The notes under the pieces are model-generated. The model had not been told where the DNA came from. It saw only the letters and a list, made by a program, of their open reading frames with translations, and ran no database searches. Source: Rhodococcus sp. KBS0724 (GTDB taxonomy: Bacteria > Actinomycetota > Actinomycetes > Mycobacteriales > Mycobacteriaceae). From it: 64,000 nucleotides of DNA. Position 1 is the stretch's first letter, and each line of letters starts with the position of its first letter. Positions 27,272 through 35,152 of the stretch are shown here, one piece after another. The position numbers and the translations under genes are program-made. The stretch spans positions 5,594,501-5,658,500 of the forward strand of contig NZ_VCBX02000001.1 in the NCBI RefSeq assembly GCF_005938745.2, read 5' to 3'.

Positions 27272-27384
27272 TTAGAGAGAGTGCATCCTTCAGAAATCTG
27301 TACCAGCCGAACCAGCCGCAGCGCACAGCCAATTCACGCTTCGGCATCGCGGCGGAACACGAACATGAGAACGAGAGGTAGACC

Positions 27385-28650
27385 GTGCCACACTTCGCCA
27401 AACCGGCCGCGGGAAGCTGGACCGAACAGTATCCCCACCTCGGCACCGCACCCGTCGACTACACCGACTCCATCGACCCCGAACACTACGAAGCCGAACG
27501 CGAAGCAATCTTCAAACGCACCTGGCTCAACGTCGGACGCGTCGAACGAGTCCCCCGCACCGGCAGCTACTTCACCAAAGAACTCGCCGCCGTCAACACC
27601 TCCCTCATCATCGTCAAAGGCGCCGACGGAACCATCCGCGCATTCCACAACGTCTGCCGACACCGCGGAAACAAGCTGGTATGGAACGAAATCCCCGGCG
27701 ACGAAACCTCAGGCACCTGCCGCCAATTCACCTGCAAATACCACGCCTGGCGCTACGACCTCGACGGCAAACTCTCCTTCATCCAACAAGAAGGCGAATT
27801 CTTCGACGTCGACAAGCAGGACTACGGACTCGTCGAAGTCACCTGCGAAACCTGGCAAGGCTTCATCTTCGTCAACCTCAACCCCCAGCAAAGCCTCGAG
27901 GAATACCTCGGCCCCATGCTCAAGGGCGTCGAAGGCTACCCCTTCCACGAAATGACCGAGGTCTACAGCTACCGCGCCGAAATCGGCAGCAACTGGAAAC
28001 TCTTCATCGACGCATTCGCCGAGTTCTACCACGCCCCCATCCTGCACCAGAAGCAGGCAACCAAGGCCGAAGCAGACAAACTCGCCGCCACCGGCTTCGA
28101 AGCACTCCACTACGAACTCGACGGACCCCACTCCCTCATCTCCTCATGGGGTGGAATGGCACCGCCGAAAGACCTCAACATGGTCAAGCCCATCGAACGC
28201 GCACTCCGCAGCGGCCTCTTCGGCCCCTGGGACCGCCCCGACATCGAAGGCCTCGACCCCCTACCCCCCACACTCAACCCCGCCCGCCACGCAGCCTGGG
28301 GCGAAGACAGCTTCACCATCTTCCCCAACTTCATGCTCCTCATCTGGGCACCAGGCTGGTACCTCACCTACCACTACTGGCCCACCGCAGTCGACAAACA
28401 CATCTTCGAAGCCAGCCTCTACTTCGTACCCCCCAAGAACACCCGCGAACGACTCGCCCACGAACTCGCCGCAGTCACCTTCAAGGAATACGCACTCCAA
28501 GACGCGAACACCCTCGAAGCCTCACAAACAATGATGGCCACCCGCACCGTCACCGAATTCCCCCTCTGCGACCAAGAACTCCTCATCCGCCACCTCCACC
28601 ACACCGCACGAACACACGTCAAGGAGCACCGCGATGCCACTACCAACTGA
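27385..28650 (+). CDS. Rieske non-haem iron oxygenase, catalytic subunit (copy A)
   Basis: 421 residues from a GTG start. The Rieske [2Fe-2S] ligands are Cys91-x-His93 and Cys117-x2-His120; 23 residues separate the two pairs, longer than the usual 15-17, with an extra Cys at 112. The mononuclear-iron site is visible as His216 and His221 (EFYHAPILH), Asp373 (ALQDANT) and bridging Asp209. It should hydroxylate an unactivated or aromatic carbon using electrons from a reductase such as the one at 57187. The coding strand is unusually C-rich and G-poor compared with its neighbours. It overlaps the next gene by 17 bp. Confidence 0.9.
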   Translation: MPHFAKPAAGSWTEQYPHLGTAPVDYTDSIDPEHYEAEREAIFKRTWLNVGRVERVPRTGSYFTKELAAVNTSLIIVKGADGTIRAFHNVCRHRGNKLVWNEIPGDETSGTCRQFTCKYHAWRYDLDGKLSFIQQEGEFFDVDKQDYGLVEVTCETWQGFIFVNLNPQQSLEEYLGPMLKGVEGYPFHEMTEVYSYRAEIGSNWKLFIDAFAEFYHAPILHQKQATKAEADKLAATGFEALHYELDGPHSLISSWGGMAPPKDLNMVKPIERALRSGLFGPWDRPDIEGLDPLPPTLNPARHAAWGEDSFTIFPNFMLLIWAPGWYLTYHYWPTAVDKHIFEASLYFVPPKNTRERLAHELAAVTFKEYALQDANTLEASQTMMATRTVTEFPLCDQELLIRHLHHTARTHVKEHRDATTN

Positions 28651-28957
28651 CTTCGCCGACCTCGAACGCTTCGCCGACTGGATCCTCCCCACCGAAGGCG
28701 AACGCTACGCAAAACGCCTCGCCTCCACCATGCCCGAAATGCAAGAGTTCTACGACGCCGCCTTCAACCGACTCGAAGACGCCATCACCTACTGCGACAA
28801 ATTCCCCCTCGACGACCTCCCCGACGACGCACGAGCACTCGTACACCTCATGCAATCCTTCGTCATGGTCACCTTCCCCATCGAAGTCTGGAAACAACCC
28901 CGCGTCCCCGACAGCGGCGCCGCCTACGTAGCCGTCACCGTCGAACCCGTCGTCTGA
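28634..28957 (+). CDS. Small Rieske-partner protein (copy A), uncharacterised
   Basis: 107 residues, overlapping the Rieske gene by 17 bp. Mostly helical and acidic, with the conserved core MQEFYDAAFNRLEDA, then YCDKFPLDDLP and IEVWKQP. It is far shorter than the usual beta subunits of ring-hydroxylating dioxygenases (about 170 residues, SnoaL-like fold) and not like them. A diverged relative follows the third Rieske gene and an identical copy follows the second, so it is probably a structural or assembly partner of these oxygenases. I know no name for it. Confidence 0.8.
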   Translation: MPLPTDFADLERFADWILPTEGERYAKRLASTMPEMQEFYDAAFNRLEDAITYCDKFPLDDLPDDARALVHLMQSFVMVTFPIEVWKQPRVPDSGAAYVAVTVEPVV

Positions 28958-29010
28958 GTACCTAGACCCGGACTCCGGCGAAAGTAGTTGGGAAGCAAGC
29001 AAAACTGTAC

Positions 29011-29066
29011 AGACCGTAGCGTCCGGCATGCATATCTTCACGCATGCCGGGCGTTGCGGTCTTTTC
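29011..29066 (+). terminator. Rho-independent terminator
   Basis: Long stem with a perfect 9-bp core (CCGGCATGC, 29023-29031; GCATGCCGG, 29042-29050), extended by G-U-tolerant pairing to AGACCG/CGGTCT and followed by TTTT. It ends the copy-A Rieske transcript, so the third Rieske gene (29245) must use its own promoter. Confidence 0.75.
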
Positions 29067-29244
29067 ATTTTCGCCAGCACAACCCGGGATCTCGAAATAT
29101 GTTGCACCACAATGCACAATTACGGACACAATTTTATCGCCACTGCATAGGATACGAATACTCTTGCAACAGAACGCAATTCTTGACAATTGACGGCACA
29201 CTGGGAAGCATCGGGATCGCCGCCACAATCGAAGGACCTATGCG

Positions 29245-30510
29245 ATGGCACTCTTTCCCAAACCCGCCGAAGGAAGCTGGACCCAGCACTATCCGGATGT
29301 CGGAACCGGGCCGGTGTCCTACCAGGACTGCATCTCGCCCGAGTTCTACGAAGCCGAACGCGAGGCCGTTTTCAAGCAGGCGTGGCTCAACGTCGGTCGC
29401 GTCGAGGACGTCACCGACAACGGTCGCTATTTCACCAAGGAAATCGAGGTCGCCAATACCTCACTCATCATCGTGCGCGATCTGGAGGGACAGGTTCGCG
29501 CCTTCCACAACATCTGCCGTCACCGCGGAAACAAGTTGGTGTGGAACGAGATTCCCAGCGCGGAGACCAGTGGTTCCTGCCGCGCCTTCACCTGCAAGTA
29601 CCACGCGTGGCGCTACTCACTCGACGGGTCGCTGACGTTCGTGCAGCAGGAGGGCGAGTTCTTCGACTTGGACAAGGCCGATTACGGACTGGTCCCGGTG
29701 CACTGCGACGTCTGGGCAGGGTTCATCTTCGTCAATCTCGCAAAGGAACCGCCCACTACTCTCACCGAGTTCCTCGGCTCGATGATCACAGATCTGGCGG
29801 GATATCCGTTCGAGGAGATGCCCGAGCGCTACGATTTCAGCGCCGACATCGACTGCAACTGGAAGGTTTTCCTGGACGCATTCCAGGAGTACTACCACGT
29901 CCCGTCGCTGCATACCCAGGAAGCGACTCCCGACGCCAGACCCCAGATGATGAAGGGTTTCGAGGCTCCGCACTATCAACTCGACGGACCCCATCGAATG
30001 GTGTCGACGTCCAGCGTTCCGCGTCGCCTGTGGCCGGCCAATTTCCAGTACCCGATCGAAATGGAAACGCGCAGCGGATTGTTCGGACCGTGGAACGAGC
30101 CCGATCTCGGAGGCGAGATGTCCGGAACCAATCCTGGACGCATCAAGGCGTGGGCGGCCGACAATTTTCAGATCTTCCCCAACCTGGAAATCTTGATCTG
30201 GGCCAGCGGGTGGTATCTCGTCTACCGCTACTGGCCTACGTCACACAACACGCACCGGTTCGAGGGCACACTCTTCTTCCCACCGGCCAAAACCGCCAGT
30301 GACCGCGCTGCGCAGGAATGCGCCGTTGTCATGTTCAAGGAGTTCGCTCTGCAGGATGCGGGTACCCTCGTCGGAACTCAGCAGGGTCTCGATGCACTGG
30401 GCAGCTCGAGCGACTTCCCGCTCAACGACCAGGAACTTCTCGTCCGACATTTCCACAAATCCATTGCCGACTGGGTCGCGAGCTACCAAGGTTCCGGGGT
30501 GAACGTATGA
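29245..30510 (+). CDS. Rieske non-haem iron oxygenase, catalytic subunit (diverged paralogue C)
   Basis: 421 residues, the same length as the duplicated oxygenase, with the Rieske ligands at the same places (Cys91, His93, Cys117, His120) and the same long spacer with Cys112. The iron-site segment is EYYHVPSLH and the later ALQDAGT Asp is kept. Most changes lie in the substrate-pocket half, so it probably takes a related but different substrate. Codon use is ordinary for the region. It has its own upstream region after a terminator, and no clear TGAGAAT-type operator was seen there. It overlaps its small partner by 4 bp. Confidence 0.9.
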   Translation: MALFPKPAEGSWTQHYPDVGTGPVSYQDCISPEFYEAEREAVFKQAWLNVGRVEDVTDNGRYFTKEIEVANTSLIIVRDLEGQVRAFHNICRHRGNKLVWNEIPSAETSGSCRAFTCKYHAWRYSLDGSLTFVQQEGEFFDLDKADYGLVPVHCDVWAGFIFVNLAKEPPTTLTEFLGSMITDLAGYPFEEMPERYDFSADIDCNWKVFLDAFQEYYHVPSLHTQEATPDARPQMMKGFEAPHYQLDGPHRMVSTSSVPRRLWPANFQYPIEMETRSGLFGPWNEPDLGGEMSGTNPGRIKAWAADNFQIFPNLEILIWASGWYLVYRYWPTSHNTHRFEGTLFFPPAKTASDRAAQECAVVMFKEFALQDAGTLVGTQQGLDALGSSSDFPLNDQELLVRHFHKSIADWVASYQGSGVNV

Positions 30511-30848
30511 CGACAATCAATCCTCTTCTGCCTGACGAATTCTCGGAACTCGAGAGTTTTGCCGCCGCGTGGTGTCTCGAGACGGAGGCAGAACGCTGGA
30601 ATATGCGGATGGCAAGCAGCATGGCAACGATGCAGGCGTTCTACGACGCCGGATTCCCCGTACTTCAAGACGCACTTGCCTACTGCGACAAGTTTCCGCT
30701 CGACGACCTCCCCGAGGACGCGCGCAATCTGCTCCGCCTGGTGCACTCCGTCATCATGGTCGCGATGTGCGTCGAAATCTGGCATCAGCCCAAGGTGGTG
30801 GACGGCGGCGACGCCATCCTGCACCGTCTCACCGAACCATCCTTCTGA
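30507..30848 (+). CDS. Small Rieske-partner protein (paralogue C), uncharacterised
   Basis: 113 residues, ATGA-coupled to the Rieske gene. It shares the core with copies A and B: MQAFYDAGF, AYCDKFPLDDLPEDAR and VEIWHQPKV, while the N-terminus is about six residues longer and the rest differs. Conservation of this core across a diverged pair argues that the protein is functional. No signal peptide or membrane segment is seen. Confidence 0.8.
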   Translation: MTTINPLLPDEFSELESFAAAWCLETEAERWNMRMASSMATMQAFYDAGFPVLQDALAYCDKFPLDDLPEDARNLLRLVHSVIMVAMCVEIWHQPKVVDGGDAILHRLTEPSF

Positions 30849-30950
30849 AAATTCCCACTGTTCGAAATGACCCACTGACTCAGGTGAGCAGCCCCTCACC
30901 TCAAGAATCGAGACATACGCGCGAGCAATGTCGCGGGAAACGGTGTAGCC

Positions 30951-32246
30951 ATGACCGACTTCGAGACCAAGAACTTCTTCAAGGACGACGATCTTGTCGT
31001 GGACCCGTATCCGTACTTCGAGGCGATGCGCGGCGAATGCCCCGTCAAGCGCGAACCGCACCACAATGTAGTCATGGTGACCGGGTACGAGGAAGCCGTG
31101 GAGGTACTGCAGGACAGCGTGACATTCTCGTCGTGCACGTCGGTTACCGGTCCGTTTCCGGGTTTCCCGGTACCGCTCGAAGGCGACGACGTCTCGGAAT
31201 TGATCGAACTGCACCGCCACAAGCTCCCGATGAACGATCAGCTACCGACACTCGATCCCCCGGTACACACCGACCACCGCGCGCTGCTCATGCGATTGAT
31301 CACTCCCAAGCGCCTCAAGGAGAACGAGGACTGGATGTGGACCCTCGCAGATCGGTTGCTGGACAAGGCACTCGAGGGCGGCGAAGGTGAATTCATCAGC
31401 GAGTTCGCGCTGCCGTATGCGTTGTTGGCCATCGCCGATCTGCTCGGTGTTCCCGAGGACGATCGGAACAATTTTGTTCGCAATCTCGGACAACCGCACG
31501 GCGGTGGCGGCGGCGGCGTCGGAAGCACCGGCGACGACACGATGGCACACACCCCGATGGAGTTCCTGTACGCACAGTTCACCGCCTACGTCGAGGACCG
31601 TCGCCGCGAACCACGTGACGACGTCATGACCGGTTTGGCCACAGCGACGTTCCCGGACGGCTCGACCCCCGATGTCGCAGACGTCGTACATGTTGCTGCC
31701 AATCTCTTCTCGGCCGGCCAGGAAACCACGGTCCGCCTGCTCAGCTCCGCACTGAAGATTCTTGCCGAAGAGCCGGAGCTCCAAGCACTTCTACGCAGGG
31801 AACGCGACCGCATTCCCAACTTCATCGAAGAGACACTGCGGATCGAAAGCCCGATCAAGGGCGATTTCAGGCTCTCTCGAGTTCCCACAACCATTGGCGG
31901 AGTGGATATCCCGGCGGGTACCACGGTAATGTTGGTCAACGGCGCCGCCAATCGCGATCCGCGTCAGTTCCCGGATGCTGCGACGTTCGACATCGATCGA
32001 CCCAATTCCCGGACACACATCGCCTTCGGCCGCGGCATTCACAGCTGCCCCGGTGCTCCACTCGCACGTACGGAAGCCCGGATTTGCCTCGAGCGCCTTC
32101 TGGACCGAACCACGGACATCAGAATTTCGGAAAGCGTTCACGGAACTGCGGATAACCGTAATTTCCAGTATGTTCCGACGTTCATCCTCCGCGGTCTCAC
32201 CAACCTGAATCTCGAGTACACGCTCGCCGAGGGGGAAGGCCGATGA
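30951..32246 (+). CDS. Cytochrome P450
   Basis: 431 residues. Haem-binding loop FGRGIHSCPGAPLAR with Cys366, ExxR at Glu294-Arg297, and the oxygen-binding I-helix AGQETT at 255-260 (acid-alcohol pair intact). A run of six glycines (about 184-189) lies in a loop before the I-helix. It should insert one oxygen into the pathway substrate using electrons from the ferredoxin, whose gene overlaps its stop by 4 bp. The CYP family cannot be assigned by eye. Confidence 0.95.
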   Translation: MTDFETKNFFKDDDLVVDPYPYFEAMRGECPVKREPHHNVVMVTGYEEAVEVLQDSVTFSSCTSVTGPFPGFPVPLEGDDVSELIELHRHKLPMNDQLPTLDPPVHTDHRALLMRLITPKRLKENEDWMWTLADRLLDKALEGGEGEFISEFALPYALLAIADLLGVPEDDRNNFVRNLGQPHGGGGGGVGSTGDDTMAHTPMEFLYAQFTAYVEDRRREPRDDVMTGLATATFPDGSTPDVADVVHVAANLFSAGQETTVRLLSSALKILAEEPELQALLRRERDRIPNFIEETLRIESPIKGDFRLSRVPTTIGGVDIPAGTTVMLVNGAANRDPRQFPDAATFDIDRPNSRTHIAFGRGIHSCPGAPLARTEARICLERLLDRTTDIRISESVHGTADNRNFQYVPTFILRGLTNLNLEYTLAEGEGR

Positions 32247-32431
32247 AGGTTTCGGTCGACCCGGACGGGTGCAAGGGACACGGCGTCTGCCTCACCATCG
32301 CCCCTGAGGTCTTCACTCTCACCGACGACGGTTACGCCGAGGCGATTGCCGACGAGGTTCCGGCAGGCTCGGAAGGTGCAGTTCGCGACGCTGTCTCGAA
32401 CTGCCCTGAGCGCGCAATCACCTTGACCTGA
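32243..32431 (+). CDS. Ferredoxin, [3Fe-4S] type
   Basis: 62 residues. Cluster ligands Cys10, Cys16 and Cys54 (CKGHGVC ... NCPE), with His13 in the place of a fourth ligand, the pattern of the small [3Fe-4S] ferredoxins that serve bacterial P450s. ATGA-coupled to the P450 gene, so it is the natural electron donor to it. No separate ferredoxin reductase gene follows directly. Confidence 0.9.
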   Translation: MKVSVDPDGCKGHGVCLTIAPEVFTLTDDGYAEAIADEVPAGSEGAVRDAVSNCPERAITLT

Positions 32432-32472
32432 GATCACTTTCAACCATCAATCACGTCTACCAGGAGTACGCA

Positions 32473-32784
32473 ATGCCCAAGGGATATGTCATCTTGACCG
32501 AAGCCGTCAAGGACGAAGCCGGCATGAATGCCTATGGCCGGGCGTCTGCGCCCTCACTGGCAAAGGGCGGCGCCACAGTTCTGTCGGTCGAGACGACGCC
32601 TCGCGTACTCGAGGGCGATTGGCACGGCGACCGGACCGTTGTACTCGAGTTCGCATCGGTCGAGGCGGCTCGCACTTGGTACGAGTCCGACGAGTACCAG
32701 GAGGCAAAGGTGCTGCGCGAGAATGCTGCCGAGACCAACGCCGTGATCCTGTCAGGATTCGAGATGCCGAGTCGCCGTGGGTGA
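32473..32784 (+). CDS. DUF1330 family protein
   Basis: 103 residues with the dimeric alpha+beta-barrel pattern of DUF1330: GYVILTEAVKDEAGMNAYG, then VLEGDWHGDRTVVLEF and SDEYQEAKVLRENAAETNAVIL. The function of the family is not known. It follows the ferredoxin by 41 bp and is closed by a strong terminator, so it is the last gene of the P450 transcript. Confidence 0.85.
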   Translation: MPKGYVILTEAVKDEAGMNAYGRASAPSLAKGGATVLSVETTPRVLEGDWHGDRTVVLEFASVEAARTWYESDEYQEAKVLRENAAETNAVILSGFEMPSRRG

Positions 32785-32820
32785 TGTCGGCCTCTAACGG
32801 GTCGAGCAGACCCTGAATCT

Positions 32821-32857
32821 CACGCGGTGTTCGTTTGTCGAACACCGCGTGTTTTTT
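32821..32857 (+). terminator. Rho-independent terminator
   Basis: Perfect 13-bp stem (CACGCGGTGTTCG, 32821-32833; CGAACACCGCGTG, 32839-32851) followed by a run of six T. It ends the P450-ferredoxin-DUF1330 transcript. Confidence 0.85.
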
Positions 32858-32928
32858 GTGTGTAGACCGACCGAACCCGGCCAACGTTGACGACGAGTGA
32901 GGACTGTGGAAATATTGCGCTCAGTTAA

Positions 32929-32945
32929 AGAGAATGTGATTCTCA
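32929..32945. promoter_or_regulatory. Regulon operator, AGAGAATgtgATTCTCA
   Basis: One mismatch from the perfect palindrome. It lies 56 bp upstream of the CMD gene that leads into Rieske copy B. Its place argues that the longer in-frame start (32897) of the CMD gene is wrong. Confidence 0.75.
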
Positions 32946-33001
32946 AAGATGAGATCGAAAATATTGCAGCTTTCGATGACAGCAAAGGAAACGAACGTCT
33001 G

Positions 33002-33538
33002 ATGCGGCTATCTCCGTTACCCGAAGCAGATTGGGACGACCAGGTTCGCTTGTCGTTGCGCGGAATGCTTCCCCGTGAGCGGCAGAACCCGGAAGGTGCC
33101 GGACCGGCCCTGTCCACCTTGGTGAATCACCCCGAGTTGACCAGGGACTTCCTCATCTTCAGCACGCGAATGCTGTACCGCAACAGCCTTCCGCCCCGCC
33201 TGCGCGAACTGGCGATCCTGAGGGTTGCAACGCGCCGAAACTGCGCTTACGAGAAGACCCATCACATCATCATCGCCCAGGAAGAAGCAGGCTTGACGCT
33301 GGCCGAGGTCGAATCGGCCATACGCGGCGAAGCCCTCGTCGAACCCGACATCACAGTACTGCGCGCCGTCGAAGAACTCGAAGTCGATTCGATCGTCTCC
33401 GACGAGACCTGGGCTGCACTCAGCGAGTATTTCGACAAACGACAACTGATGGATTTTGTCTTCACCGTCGGCTGCTATGGCCTGATGGCCATGGCCTTCA
33501 ACTCATTTGGCATCGAGCCAGACCACGAAAGCGAGTAG
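33002..33538 (+). CDS. Carboxymuconolactone decarboxylase (CMD) family protein
   Basis: 178 residues from ATG 33002. A GTG at 32897 is in frame, but it would place the operator inside the gene. The CMD pattern is visible: HPELTRDFLIFSTRML, LPPRLRELAILRVATRRNCAYEKTHH and LMAMAFNSFGIEPD at the end. The usual CxxxH of AhpD relatives is CAYEKTHH here. Its stop codon TAG lies within the first four bases of repeat copy B, three bases before the Rieske start. Confidence 0.85.
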   Translation: MRLSPLPEADWDDQVRLSLRGMLPRERQNPEGAGPALSTLVNHPELTRDFLIFSTRMLYRNSLPPRLRELAILRVATRRNCAYEKTHHIIIAQEEAGLTLAEVESAIRGEALVEPDITVLRAVEELEVDSIVSDETWAALSEYFDKRQLMDFVFTVGCYGLMAMAFNSFGIEPDHESE

Positions 33539-33541
33539 ACC

Positions 33542-34807
33542 GTGCCACACTTCGCCAAACCGGCCGCGGGAAGCTGGACCGAACAGTATCCCCACCTCGG
33601 CACCGCACCCGTCGACTACACCGACTCCATCGACCCCGAACACTACGAAGCCGAACGCGAAGCAATCTTCAAACGCACCTGGCTCAACGTCGGACGCGTC
33701 GAACGAGTCCCCCGCACCGGCAGCTACTTCACCAAAGAACTCGCCGCCGTCAACACCTCCCTCATCATCGTCAAAGGCGCCGACGGAACCATCCGCGCAT
33801 TCCACAACGTCTGCCGACACCGCGGAAACAAGCTGGTATGGAACGAAATCCCCGGCGACGAAACCTCAGGCACCTGCCGCCAATTCACCTGCAAATACCA
33901 CGCCTGGCGCTACGACCTCGACGGCAAACTCTCCTTCATCCAACAAGAAGGCGAATTCTTCGACGTCGACAAGCAGGACTACGGACTCGTCGAAGTCACC
34001 TGCGAAACCTGGCAAGGCTTCATCTTCGTCAACCTCAACCCCCAGCAAAGCCTCGAGGAATACCTCGGCCCCATGCTCAAGGGCGTCGAAGGCTACCCCT
34101 TCCACGAAATGACCGAGGTCTACAGCTACCGCGCCGAAATCGGCAGCAACTGGAAACTCTTCATCGACGCATTCGCCGAGTTCTACCACGCCCCCATCCT
34201 GCACCAGAAGCAGGCAACCAAGGCCGAAGCAGACAAACTCGCCGCCACCGGCTTCGAAGCACTCCACTACGAACTCGACGGACCCCACTCCCTCATCTCC
34301 TCATGGGGTGGAATGGCACCGCCGAAAGACCTCAACATGGTCAAGCCCATCGAACGCGCACTCCGCAGCGGCCTCTTCGGCCCCTGGGACCGCCCCGACA
34401 TCGAAGGCCTCGACCCCCTACCCCCCACACTCAACCCCGCCCGCCACGCAGCCTGGGGCGAAGACAGCTTCACCATCTTCCCCAACTTCATGCTCCTCAT
34501 CTGGGCACCAGGCTGGTACCTCACCTACCACTACTGGCCCACCGCAGTCGACAAACACATCTTCGAAGCCAGCCTCTACTTCGTACCCCCCAAGAACACC
34601 CGCGAACGACTCGCCCACGAACTCGCCGCAGTCACCTTCAAGGAATACGCACTCCAAGACGCGAACACCCTCGAAGCCTCACAAACAATGATGGCCACCC
34701 GCACCGTCACCGAATTCCCCCTCTGCGACCAAGAACTCCTCATCCGCCACCTCCACCACACCGCACGAACACACGTCAAGGAGCACCGCGATGCCACTAC
34801 CAACTGA
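33542..34807 (+). CDS. Rieske non-haem iron oxygenase, catalytic subunit (copy B)
   Basis: Protein identical to copy A (421 residues, GTG start), with the same Rieske (Cys91, His93, Cys117, His120) and iron-site (His216, His221, Asp373) residues. Here it is placed 3 bp after a CMD gene and is followed by the amidohydrolase and an acyl-CoA dehydrogenase pair, so its transcript differs from that of copy A. Both copies look intact. The duplication probably raises dosage or puts the same enzyme under two promoters. Confidence 0.9.
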   Translation: MPHFAKPAAGSWTEQYPHLGTAPVDYTDSIDPEHYEAEREAIFKRTWLNVGRVERVPRTGSYFTKELAAVNTSLIIVKGADGTIRAFHNVCRHRGNKLVWNEIPGDETSGTCRQFTCKYHAWRYDLDGKLSFIQQEGEFFDVDKQDYGLVEVTCETWQGFIFVNLNPQQSLEEYLGPMLKGVEGYPFHEMTEVYSYRAEIGSNWKLFIDAFAEFYHAPILHQKQATKAEADKLAATGFEALHYELDGPHSLISSWGGMAPPKDLNMVKPIERALRSGLFGPWDRPDIEGLDPLPPTLNPARHAAWGEDSFTIFPNFMLLIWAPGWYLTYHYWPTAVDKHIFEASLYFVPPKNTRERLAHELAAVTFKEYALQDANTLEASQTMMATRTVTEFPLCDQELLIRHLHHTARTHVKEHRDATTN

Positions 34808-35114
34808 CTTCGCCGACCTCGAACGCTTCGCCGACTGGATCCTCCCCACCGAAGGCGAACGCTACGCAAAACGCCTCGCCTCCACCATGCCCGAAATGCA
34901 AGAGTTCTACGACGCCGCCTTCAACCGACTCGAAGACGCCATCACCTACTGCGACAAATTCCCCCTCGACGACCTACCCGACGACGCACGAGCACTCGTA
35001 CACCTCATGCAATCCTTCGTCATGGTCACCTTCCCCATCGAAGTCTGGAAACAACCCCGCGTCCCCGACAGCGGCGCCGCCTACGTAGCCGTCACCGTCG
35101 AACCCGTCGTCTGA
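34791..35114 (+). CDS. Small Rieske-partner protein (copy B), uncharacterised
   Basis: Protein identical to copy A (107 residues); the only base difference between the repeats is a silent Leu change in this gene (CTC to CTA). It overlaps the Rieske gene by 17 bp and lies 38 bp before the amidohydrolase gene. Confidence 0.8.
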   Translation: MPLPTDFADLERFADWILPTEGERYAKRLASTMPEMQEFYDAAFNRLEDAITYCDKFPLDDLPDDARALVHLMQSFVMVTFPIEVWKQPRVPDSGAAYVAVTVEPVV

Positions 35115-35152
35115 CCCGATCTTCCGATCGTCTGATCTTCAAGGGACTGAAC

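Larger units (their letters stand above)
27378..28957 (+). repeat. 1,580-bp direct repeat, copy A (Rieske oxygenase + small partner)
   Basis: Identical to 33535-35114 except for one base seen: 28819 is C and 34976 is A, a synonymous Leu change in the small partner gene. Identity starts at GTAG, seven bases before the GTG start codon, and ends exactly at the partner's TGA. The flanks are unrelated. Confidence 0.95.
33535..35114 (+). repeat. 1,580-bp direct repeat, copy B (Rieske oxygenase + small partner)
   Basis: Second copy of 27378-28957, offset by 6,157 bp, with one synonymous base difference. It begins in the stop codon region of the CMD gene and ends at the partner's TGA. Confidence 0.95.

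Noticed and set aside
27251..27955. Open frame on the plus strand overlapping Rieske copy A (a near copy also overlaps copy B)
   Set aside because: The product is rich in Ser, Pro, Thr and Asn and out of frame with the Rieske gene; it is a by-product of the C-rich coding strand.
29177..29192. CAATT...AATTG repeat and TTGACA upstream of the third Rieske gene
   Set aside because: Short AT-rich match; no clear -10 at proper spacing, so no promoter or operator is claimed.
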